The notes under the pieces are model-generated. The model worked only from the letters and a program-made list of their open reading frames with translations, ran no database searches and was not told the DNA's origin. From Discostella pseudostelligera (lineage: Eukaryota; Bacillariophyta; Thalassiosirophyceae; Thalassiosirales; Thalassiosiraceae), in NCBI GenBank assembly GCA_036940085.1, contig JALLBK010000018.1:1-43930 (forward strand): DNA of 43,930 bases, in the 5' to 3' direction. Positions 10,201 to 20,440 of the stretch are shown here, piece after piece. Each line of letters opens with the position of its first letter. Position 1 is the stretch's first letter. The translations under genes and the position numbers were made by a program.

Positions 10201-13200
10201 TCGCTGGCATCCTGCACCTAGATGTGTTCTGATTTCTGTCGCGAACAAGTTTAACTATTGTTGAATGCATTCTCGTGAGCCTTTTCTTCAGTTTCGACGC
10301 CGTATGCTGCGATGGTTGTTTTTCAATCTTCGGCTCGAAGACATGGCAAAGATCTCTCTTATTCATCATTTGGAAATGGACGACCCCCTCACATGATTTC
10401 ATGTCGTCGAAAACTATTGTAGGAACAGGCATTGCTAGACCCAAGTGTAGCCCCATGGTTTGGAATTCATCACCCGAGTCTCGGAAGCTTCGGAGCTTTT
10501 TAGTAGTCATTTCCACGGCATTAACATAGCAACAAATTGCATTATCCTCGTCATGCATGGTCCTGTACACGTTGCCCATGAATTTTAGTCTGTAGGCGTG
10601 AAGACGAATTTTAGTACAGATATTCAATAAAATGCATCAGAGTCATGATTTGCACTCACGTCATAATCAAACTGTCGTCTAATTCGGAAATGACCTCCAC
10701 AGAGGTGGCTTTGCTCCTTTGGTTGAGGCGGATACGAAGGCTTTCGTGATATCGACTAATGGCTTGCTCATATTGCTCAAGATCGTCGTAGACAACACCC
10801 ATGTTGAAATGAAGAGAGGCAACATCGAGCGAGTGCTTCCCCACGTGTATGTTCCGGAATATCAACGATTCTTGAAATAATGCCAACGCAGATTGATATT
10901 TCTGCTTTGCGTGCTGGGCAAGAGCAGAGTACTCCAAAGTCAGAGAAAGACTCGATTCAAGCTCATCCATCGTGAATATTGTTCTTGGCAGCAGAACGAA
11001 GGTGTGGGAAATGGAATTCTTCCATGCTGCCACAAAACCTTGTTCTGTAATAGCTGCCGACGAGACCAAAGACCTATTTTTCATGCCACAAACAACCGCA
11101 TTGAACATTCCGGATAAATAATTGTCAATATCGTCAACTTTTTCGCTGTCCTGACGACGAAGTTGATCAAGCATTTGTCTTCGGAAACGAGATGCCTCAT
11201 TGAGATACTCATCGGCTCTGTCAATATCACCTTGCTCATACAAATTAACTCCCATCGAATGAGTGATGTTCGATTGAAGAAAACATCTGTATCTTGCAAG
11301 GGGTGACAAGAGGGATCGACATAGAACTTCCACAGTGTGATTATTCAGAGATATCGATTTGGGGAAGTTGAGGACGAGAAGAGCACGGTCTAAAATGGAG
11401 ACTACCACATCACTGCCAGCTGACTCCAAGAGAAGTTTACTAACCAGCCTTCCAAGAGAGTACCATGCATCCGCAGATAGTATGCCCGCGACATAAAGAA
11501 GTAGCTTGGAATCCTCTCTCGTCGTGGAAAAGCGCTGTAGCACCGCAGCAGGCCCCAATGTTGTTGTAACGGTTTGATCCAAATCATCTTCGTCGAGCTT
11601 ATCAAGACCATTATTCAATATGTACGTAAGAGTTGTGGCTGAGCAGGATAGGGCCTCGATAGCATATTGTAAACACGAGCTTTGTATCATGTGGACTTGG
11701 GATGCAATGGAGCTTGACTCATTCATACCCTTGTCACAATTGTATTTGTCCAGTATTGTCTGCGAAAACTCGGTCAAACCCAGAAGAGAACGCCCGATGG
11801 AGATCGAGGTTCGTAGCTCATTGACCTCTATACTTAGAATACGCGCCAATGGAGTTGCAGCAATTGCCTCCTTCTTTCGACGTCCCTTCCGCGGTGGTCT
11901 AGTAGATTGAAATTTCTTTGAAGAGTCGTTCTGAAACAGTTTTGCGCTATTAATTTCCATAATCCATACGTGATTCTTCGCGAGCAGTGACTCTGCAACT
12001 TTGATGACATCTTGAATTTGATGATCATCATTAGGAACTTTGCAATGCTCATTATTTGTATCTGACGATTCTTTGGCGTTATCGTCATAGATTGTTAATT
12101 TCCCGCTGGTGAGCAGCACATGGTACGAGGCTATCAGTTCAGCTTGCCATCCCGTTATTGCATCCAAACAACAAGAAAGGGGCGAGATGTCATCGTTGAT
12201 GTTCTCAATCGGTTGAGAAGGAAGCCTCTTGTTAGCAAGTGAAGCGCACCAGTCGATGTCGTTCATATGTTGGGTTGTAGAGGCAAGCAGATTCCATTCA
12301 TTGCTTTCGAAGATCTGTGTTGCCACCCGACGTGGACTTGCATGCTGAAAAGCATCTGACGATTGGATAATTCCTCTACCAAGCAAAATAGCTCTAGCAT
12401 GGATGAAGTCTTTATCACTGAGAAGATTATCAAACAACTGCGTACGCAAACCTGCGCGTGTTTCATCATTTAAATCTGGTTGAGAATAGCCAATTGTGTC
12501 AACATTCAATAAACCGATGGCTGTATGTAAGGGGAGAGAACGTGCTGCATACCGCCTTTTGATCATTGCTAATTATAAGGGGCGGCGGGCGGTTGTCGAG
12601 AGCGCGAGAGAACGAGCGAATGAGAGTTAGAATAATCGAGCTCTCGATAATAACATAATGATGTACAACACTCACACTCAGAGTCGGCAAGTCTGCTGTC
12701 CAGCAACACCCAACGCAACGCAAGAGCAAACTTCGAGTGCCAAGAGCCTACTTGATCCTGCATGGCGACTCGACAAAGAATGTATCTCCCGTACTCGGCG
12801 TAAACATCCAGAGACAATCGGAGGCATGGAGCTGAAGGAGTTTCCATCTCGGTCAGGATGCATAACTCTTTCACTAATGTGTGCTGGATTGAGTCGATGA
12901 TGGCTTCAGTATTGTCTATAGAGTTGGGATCGAAGAAACAGGTCTTCCACAGTAGACGAATAACAACAATTGGAATTCCCTCAGGGTCCTCGTCCTGATC
13001 ACGATCGGCACCTTCCATATGCATCGGATATTTATCATCCACCCACCATCGAAATGGAGTAGTCCTATATAGAGGAAGTCCACTCAAATTATCCTTCCAG
13101 GATCCGAAAACAACTGCAAAGGCCGCAAGGCACTTCCTTCCCAGTTCCAGAACTTCATGTGCATTGTCACTAGCGCTGCTCCCTAGCACAGTCTGTTCCC

Positions 13201-14809
13201 AATTCCGATCAAAGCTTTCAAACAATGACCTGTGATGCGTGGTAGGTGTGGAGGGAGTCTCGGTAGTTACTCGATTTTGAAGAAGATGATTGGCTAGTCT
13301 TTCGCTAGGAAAAGGGGCCAAAGGAGCTACATAGTCGTCGTCACCAGTATAACTAGAATATGAATCATCCAAACCAACAACCACGCTCCCCAGGAAGTCC
13401 TTTCTGCTGATCAATGCACCGGGAATCCTGTTCTTCAGTCCAATCATAGGAGTGGCAGATTTGTAAATAGCCTCCTTGGGGGATGATGAATTGTCAGGTT
13501 GTTCCTTATTTTCAACTTCCCTTTGACGAGGGTGCTTTCCAATAAGGATGGAGTTTTCGCTCCCCGTAGAGTACTCGTCATCGGCTCGTTCACCACAAAC
13601 TATGTTATTGGCACGGCGGGAGTTGGTTCGATTTCCTATTATCCCCGCGTTCATATCGTTGCTGATGGGACATCCACCACCACTGACTTCCTGTTGGGTG
13701 CCTCCCCTTGCATCCATGAGTGCGGACATGGAAACTGGAACCATCTTGGTAATCGATCCAGAAATAGAACTAGTGTTGGACTCGTTCTCAAATCCGCTCC
13801 CACTCTCACTGCTGTTGGAGACGCTCTCATCGGAATCGACGACAACTTCTGTTCTACTAATACTTTTCACAGTTTGATGATGTAGACTGAACTGGTCGGG
13901 ATTGTTGTTGTTGAATTGCTCTTCATCCATTCTTTGATGTTTGAGATCCCCCGAAAGCGTCAATGATAATTCGTATTCTATTGGGAGGTTGTTGTTGGTT
14001 GGATGATCATCCGCTGCCCTTGTCTTTGTGTTTGCAAAAAAATCCTCCACGCTCTGAAAATTCAACGATGGATCACTACTTTCCAATGACAAATCCGAAA
14101 GGGACACTTGTGATTCTCTCGAAGGCCTTCGTTTATAATTAGGAAGGATGGCAGTGTGTTCTTGCCTTGCATCACCAGCAGTATTGTTATTTGTTGAGGT
14201 GCATACACCACCAATGCCGCCGCTATCGTCGCCCCCACCACCACCGAATTGCGCTCGCTTCAATAGGCTGAAATGTAGAACGTTTATCCTACTATCTTCA
14301 TCGGAGGAGGATGGTTGTATCGAGGAAGGAGATGAATGATGCGGAATTTGCAATATCCCAATGCTCTTCTTATTAGGTTGCAAACACGACGACGTTGTTG
14401 GAACTGCCAATACTACCGTCGATTCATCCGACAGTTTATTTTCTGAATCAGCAGTAGCCGAACAAGAAGATGGCTTGAACGATGTGAAACCTACTTTTCC
14501 TCGCGACATCATGGGCAAGTTTTGGAATGCATTCGGCGGTGGGCTAAATTGTGCTGCACTCAAAGCTACGCAAGATGTGTCCGAAGAATCGTGTTCATCA
14601 GCGTGTGCTATTGGTCTATCGTTCACCCCCCTCTCGAGTATGACTCCATCAAGGTCTCGGCCTACCAATCGGACAGATACCGCTGTCGCATGGCCGGGGC
14701 CGGACGACGGAGTTGTTGGGCTGTCATCATTCGTTACAGTTACTCCATCTGCGGCCTGACCTAAAACATTCATGGCCGATGCAGCGGCAATATTGTCGGT
14801 GAGTTTCAT
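7202..14809 (-). CDS. Giant seven-exon tetratricopeptide-repeat protein
   Basis: Exons, in transcript order: 14809-12676, 12568-10660, 10589-8875, 8792-8463, 8427-8123, 8036-7985 and 7896-7202. All junctions are GT-AG and keep frame, giving 2379 residues. Roughly residues 1-530 are low-complexity and disordered; 530-710 form a conserved-looking domain with several tryptophans. From about residue 1300 to the end, TPR units of the kinesin-light-chain type recur, such as F-N-M-G-V-V-Y-D-D-L with A-I-S-R-Y-H-E-S-L-R-I, Y-A-L-G-I-C-N-A-A-L, and near the end F-N-I-G-N-L-Y-D-S-E. Exon 6 is only 52 nt and supplies Y-G-D-A-L-F-H-F-M-K-A-L-R-I, completing a repeat. Intron 4 is only 35 bp. TPR arrays are scaffolds for protein complexes; the partner is unknown. 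No signal peptide or membrane span was seen. The start is the ATG at 14809. Confidence 0.85.
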
Positions 14810-15337
14810 TGGTGTGCATCGATTGTTTAGAGGAACTATGATGGTAGAACTCTCAAGCTACGACTGAGGTCCGTCATGGTTTGGGTTTGGCTCTGGCTGT
14901 GAAGAGGATCTAGTTGACTGTCTGGTACAGCGAGGTGCGTACCTTGAAGTTTGTTGGAACCCCTTCAATCCTTAATTAATCGATGCACCATCTCATGACT
15001 TGTGACCTGAGAAGTCATTTTGATAGTTCGTCGAACTTCGATCGAGACCTGCTCAGGTCTGTCCTCGGTCCGCTTTGTGATTGCGTCACAAGCAACGTCA
15101 TGTCCACGTCAGCAATTGGCTGTCGTCAGTGTTCGCTCCTATTTTTGCTTCGCGCAGCAGCATCAAACAGCTGTACAAGCACCAAAGCAAACCATGACCA
15201 TGAGAATTCCGGCATGGTAGGAAGCCAACCAGATCAAGATGATGGTGGAACGCTTGTGTACTATGTCGTCCACTATTCAAAAGTGATTCGCTGACGTAAT
15301 ATTGGAAATCTGCAGATCATTCTTTCATTTAGTGGCC
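14810..15337. promoter_or_regulatory. Divergent promoter region of the TPR and CLC genes
   Basis: This 528-bp gap separates two divergent start codons. It contains three CGTCA half-sites within 30 bp (15084-15088, 15096-15100, 15107-15111), spaced 12 and 11 bp, about one helical turn each. A TGACGT lies at 15292-15297, 41 bp before the CLC start codon. TGACGT/ACGTCA are bZIP-type core sites, and in diatoms similar motifs (CCREs) mediate CO2/cAMP responses. Function here is inferred from motif and spacing only. Confidence 0.45.
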
Positions 15338-17675
15338 ATGATTCGTAGAGCCGCCGCCATCGTCGTCGTGACCATTTTCCTCGTTGCTGAGCCATGTCAT
15401 GTGGATGCCTTTCAGATCTCATCGTTCCATCAACGGCATGGATTTCCAAACTACTTTTATAGAAAATCGCTATCCAGAAGTTCCATCATTGCAAATGGGA
15501 AATTGTGCGCGGAGCTAGATGTAGATGGGGTGTCGAGGTGCAGAAGGTCACCGTATCGTAGGATGAGAATGGCATCACCCATGCTGCAGGAGGATATGAA
15601 TGGAGATGCTCCGCTCACCGATGATGAACCAAATCGAGATACAGTAGAAAGCCCATCATCATCTCGAGCTACCATCCCATCTGATAATAAAGTTTTATCT
15701 GTCGCCACAAAATTAAAGTCATCCTCTCGACAACGACAACGACAACCACTTCCGTCCAATTGGCTTGGCGAGAAGAACTACATCCTCTTCACAGCCGTAC
15801 TAATAGGCCTCTTCACCGGGATTAATATTGCCGTATTCAAAACAGCCGTGGAATTTGTTCGGGAGGTATTATACGGTGATGGACTTAATTTACAATTAAT
15901 CAGTCCCTATCTATGGGGTGGTGGTGACGGGGGAGAGGAAATTCGAACATTATCACTTAGATTGAGTGAAGTTTTGCCAATATCGGTAATTCCAGCGGTG
16001 GGGGGATTGATCGTGGGGTTGTTATTAAGGTTCGGCGGAGACATGCCACCAGGGCTTCGAGACGCAGTTAGGGAAGGTATGAATGTTTCGTTTTCGATGA
16101 CGATACTTGAGCAATCATGTTGACTGTCATTGTCTCACGAACACGCATTTTGTTGATTCCTTTTCTACACTCGACAAATAGTTGATCTCGACTCAATACG
16201 CGCCTCAAATGCTACACCATCTATAGAGCTTATATCTTGTACAAAAAATATCCCACCCCCGTCGGAACGAAATGATTTCCTCCGATTTACTCGCAAGGCC
16301 CTTGCGGCGACTGCCACACTTGGAACGGGGAATAGTCTTGGTCCGGAAGGTCCATCAGTTGAAGCAGGCATGAGCATAAGTCGTCTCTTCATCAATAATG
16401 AATCATTCTCTAAGCTAGCTTGGATATTTGGCACCTTGGAAGATATGGATATGAGCGATGTTGAAAGGGTGACTAGAAAAATATCCCGTGATCGATTACT
16501 GATTGCCTGTGGTGCTGCCGCGGGTGTTAGTGCAGGTTTCAATGCACCTTTGAGTGGCGTATTCTTTGCTTTGGAGATTGTCCAAAGTGCGCTAGTTTCG
16601 ATCGACTTCTCCTTTATGAACGGAAACAACAATAAGTTAGATTTCGACGACGAGAGCGAGATGCAGGTGGCCACTGTTGGAGGAGAAGCGCTTGCATTGC
16701 AACAAATTAATATCAGTGCAATTCTTCTTGCATCGGTGGTATCAGCGCTGACAATACAATTGCTATTGGGGAACTCACTTGCATTGCGGCTTGGTGATTT
16801 CGACTTCAACAATCCATTACTGGAACTGCCACTGTACCTCGTGTTAGGTGGAATGTCTGGGCTTACTGCAGCAACCTTTAGCGGAGTAGCGCAGATTTCG
16901 AAGAATCTATTCGATGGGAAAGAAGGTCCAGCGGCGGTTCAAGAAATATTCCAATCAATTCCCAAGTATGCCAAGCCTCTGATTGGCAGCATTGTTTGCG
17001 GAATAGTTGCGATCTACGTGCCACAGGTATTATTCTTCGGATACGAGACACTGAATGGCTTATTCTTGAATAACAACATTTCTACCGATTATTTGTTTAT
17101 TTTGCTGCTGGCCAAGTTGTTGACAACGGCAATCAGTGCCTCGAGCGGTGAGTTGCGTTGGACCGATGCATATTTCTAGGAGAGTACAGCACGTTGATTT
17201 ACACTTCATGCTTTATTCATGTTATCTCTATGTAGGCCTCGTTGGCGGAACATTCGCACCGTCATTATTCTTAGGAGGGGTATTGGGAGCTGGCTTTCAT
17301 AACATTGTCTCGAATTCGTTGCAGAGTGTAACGCATGCGTACCCAGACTTATCGACCTATCCAATATTGCAGGGTATTTCAGGGCTGCCAGCATTTGCCA
17401 TGGTCGGAGCTGCTTCTGTTCTCGCTGCACTCTTTCGTGCTCCATTGACAGCCTCGCTATTGCTCTTTGAATGTACAGGCAATTATGATGTGATCCTACC
17501 ACTGATGGCGTCGGCGGGTGTAGCGTCGCTCACTGCAGACATTGTCGAGAAGTGGCTAGATGAGGATCAGCGCGAGAACGATTCTGTTAGCTGGGGTGAT
17601 TTGGCGACAAGAAATTATGAAGAGACAGATGACGACGAACTCTGCACGCTCCCTCCGGAACGGAGCATCAAATAA
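15338..17675 (+). CDS. CLC-family chloride channel or antiporter, plastid-type presequence
   Basis: There are three exons: 15338-16076, 16182-17147 and 17236-17675. The GT-AG introns are 105 and 88 bp, giving 714 residues. The start is the ATG at 15338; an upstream in-frame TTG is not used because the signal peptide begins at this ATG. Residues 1-25 form a signal peptide ending D-A-F-Q, a plastid-type junction. CLC signatures are present: G-T-G-N-S-L-G-P-E-G-P-S-V-E near residue 294 with the gating glutamate kept, A-A-A-G-V-S-A-G-F-N-A-P-L-S-G-V-F-F-A-L-E near 357, and S-G-L-V-G-G-T-F-A-P-S-L-F at the second splice junction. Multiple hydrophobic spans follow. The acidic tail is short, with no room for CBS domains. 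The GPEGP form resembles the plant plastid CLC-e/f group. It probably moves chloride or another anion across a plastid or thylakoid membrane; location and ion are inference. Confidence 0.9.
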
Positions 17676-18216
17676 TTGAGCAAACGAGGTCCGATGGCTG
17701 GTGATGACGAACTACCTACTTACCTGCAAACTCCTCCAGGATGACTCATCAAATAATGTTGTACAGTGTAGCAGAAGAGTAACGATTCCTTATATTTCCT
17801 TTCATTCGATTCTCATTGTTCCTGCCTGCCGCCGATCGACGGCGGCTGCCAAAAGTGGGTGGGTGCGGGAAATAGTGGCGGGAGAGACAGGAGTTCCGCG
17901 AAACTTACGATTCTGGCTGACGCTCTCGCGCTCTCGCGTGACGTGATTTAAATTCCCGAGAATCTCCACATCCGTTTTGAGTCACGCCATGACCAGAAAT
18001 ATCATGTGAACATCACTTGCATACTGCCAACAACACCGTGCTTGACCATGGCGCTTCCTGTTGAGGCCTTCCGAGTCATGGGGGGAACCATTTTCAAAAG
18101 ATGCACAGATGTTGAGTCATGTCGACCTCATCGGCGGCATCGGACTGTGCCAGAATCTCTCATAAATCGGCAGGTTCCTCAAAGTCCATAACCCACCGAC
18201 AAGTCAACACCATTTC
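17676..18216. other. Intergenic region upstream of the first silica-type gene
   Basis: This 541-bp stretch holds a GC-rich perfect 7-bp hairpin (17828-17834 with 17840-17846, loop ATCGA). It also holds two bZIP-like cores, TGACGC at 17918-17923 and TGACGT at 17939-17944, spaced 21 bp. Short plus frames (17701-17946, 18006-18191) show no motif and are not called. The region includes the 3' flank of the CLC gene and the promoter of the gene starting at 18217. Confidence 0.45.
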
Positions 18217-19882
18217 ATGAAGCTCTTCCTTTCCATGACGAAGCCAATCCTTTTATCTTCCCTCCTCCTCTTAGGAGTGACGACGACGAAGTCATCGACT
18301 ACCGCCGCTGATCAACGACAACCTCAGCACGCTCGATTTGGACGCTCCATGCAAAAGCATTCCTCGGCATCAGCTCCTCTTCAACGGATTCGGGAAGTGA
18401 ACAACGTCATGTCTCCCAAATCGCCTCTCCGCATTGATGATTGGTCGGAATCTACCTCATTGAGACACCGTCGTAAGCTCACCAACAAGCCTCCCATGTT
18501 TTCGGATGTGTTGGATGCTGAACTTGAGGCCATGTCGTTGTCGATGTCCATGAGTTTACCATCGTCGCTTGATTTCTATGGCGATGTCGATATGCCGTCC
18601 ATCATTACCAATGATCCTATCAGCGTGGCGACACCACCACCTCCACCGTCACCGGTTACTACCACCCCGCCACCCACGTCGGAACACTCCGATGAGTCTC
18701 ATTACGTGAAGATCATGGTAAGTTGTAGCGAACGACCAGCGGCATGTGCTTCATCGCTATTCCGTCATGTGCTCACCTCTTGCCGTTCCGTCTTCTACTC
18801 TACTGTCCACTCTCTAGTTTGACTACCTCAGTGAATGCGCCAGACTTGAACTCGACACGGATACCTGCTTAGTGTCATCTACCATTGACGAAATGTTGTC
18901 CTTCCAAATGGATATGGGCCGTCGTCGATTCCTTCACACTCGATCCCTTCAATCCTCCAACAACTGTGCTCCTCCCCCGATGACGGAGCAGATTATGGGG
19001 TCCATCATGATGTTGGCGGTTGCGAACGATCAATGCCCGGGAATCTCTGCCGATGAATACAACACCGTTCTTGATACCTTCATGGGAGTCTTCGCCGCCA
19101 CGGAATGCTGGAAATCGTTGTGTGATCCTGGTGCCTCCTTCGATTTATTGATTAGGATTCTCTTTGAGGATGCTGCCCAGTGTGCTGGTGTGGAGTTGGA
19201 TGTGCACGAGTGTGTCTACGATAACATCATTGAGACTTTTGCGATGACGAATGCCCTCCCTGTGCGCCGCCTCCGTCGAGTGCTCGAACACGATAGCGGA
19301 GAATCTAACCCATGCACCGGACCAAGTGAGACAGAAATGAATATCTTCGTCTCCACATTGTTGAATGATGCGAAGGATAAGTGCATTGCTTCCGGTGTTG
19401 ATTTGGAGCCTTCGTCTACCTACTGGGAGAGTGTGTCCTCCGATCTCGTTACCATCTTTTCCTCACCATCGTGCTGGGGTTTGAGCGGCTGCCAAGTTGA
19501 GGAGGAGTCAAAGGTGCCAATGGTGGCTGAATCCATCGTCGAGGGCGAGGTCCGATCTATTCATGTGCCGTCGACAACGACTACTACGCCTGCCTTGCCC
19601 ACCGACGGCGAGGATGTGCCCACGTTTGATGATCCCACCATTGACGCCAAGCACAACAATGTCATTGTAGGCGATAAGTCCAAGGTTCACAATGCTGTAT
19701 TCATCGCTGTCGCTGCCGGAGGTCTCGTGGCCATTGCGGCGCTGGTGGTGGGTCTTCGCCGTCGTACTAGCCGGACTACTACGGAGAAGGATGTCGCTTC
19801 CGTCGACGGGACTTCTACCGATGGATCTTCTGCTTGCAACCATACTGCCGACTTGAGCTCTCCCATGTCATCGTCTGTGTAG
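18217..19882 (+). CDS. Putative silica-associated type I membrane protein (copy A)
   Basis: There are two exons: 18217-18717 and 18818-19882. The 100-bp GT-AG intron is phase 0, giving 521 residues. Order: signal peptide (about 1-30); R-F-G-R-S-M at 40-45; R-K-L at 86-88 followed by P-M-F-S-D at 93-97; a Ser/Met run M-S-L-S-M-S-M-S-L near 106-114; a Pro/Thr linker; then repeated Cys modules of the form C-x-G-(I/V)-x ... F-x-x-x-x-C-W-x-x-(L/S)-x-x-C; one membrane span near 460-480; and a short tail with T-A-D-L. Every block and the intron position recur in the paralog at 39482-41414. R-X-L is a known processing motif of diatom biosilica proteins, and silicalemma-associated proteins share the type I, Ser-rich layout. 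Membership in that family is a hypothesis; the alternative is another diatom-specific surface family. Confidence 0.75.
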
Positions 19883-20440
19883 TTCATCATCTTGCGTCGG
19901 CGTCATCCGTGGTGAATGAGGGCGGCGGCGGCGCCAGCGGGTGGCAGCTTGGCCAGGTCACGGCCGAATTATGGATGTTCGTATGGATGTTCGTATGGGC
20001 AGCGGAGGCGACAGTCATTTTGCCTCCTCTTGTGACCCTTCTGAGTCTTCTCGAATGGCTAGAATAGAATAATTACATAATGAAGGATGAGAATCGTCGA
20101 TCAATTTAGTTCCAAATTACGATTGTTGGCGATGCCGAAATGTCCTCTCCTTAAGTAATACCGCCTCCTCCCACCTTCGGTGTGGCATGCGTTATGGTAT
20201 GCGTTGCAAGACGAAGTTCACCATCACATCGACGTTCACCATGACCATGGCCATGGCCATGGGTCGCATGCTATTGCTAGTGACCTAACAGTAGTACACC
20301 TCTCTAGACCTATCTCTCAGCTTCATGGCAACTCCACATCATCCTCTCTTTCTCTACTGGCGCTAAATGAGGATAACGGGAAGTGCAATCAACTATCGGG
20401 TGGGTAAATTAGAAGTAGCGGCGATTCATTGTTTTAGCAA
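19883..20440. other. Intergenic region
   Basis: This 558-bp stretch lies between two plus-strand genes. It contains a short run of overlapping CCATGG units near 20245-20261 and otherwise unremarkable sequence. Frames at 19834-20067 and 20180-20407 overlap the previous gene or are simple in composition, and are not called. Confidence 0.45.

Noticed and set aside
13499..14759. Plus-strand open frames opposite exon 1 of the TPR gene (for example 13499-13885, 14361-14759)
   Set aside because: They are antisense to a 2.1-kb exon that splices cleanly into the TPR protein; no motif or start context supports them.
16165..16812. A 215-residue minus-strand open frame within the CLC gene
   Set aside because: The plus strand encodes unmistakable CLC signatures across the whole interval; the antisense frame has no motif.
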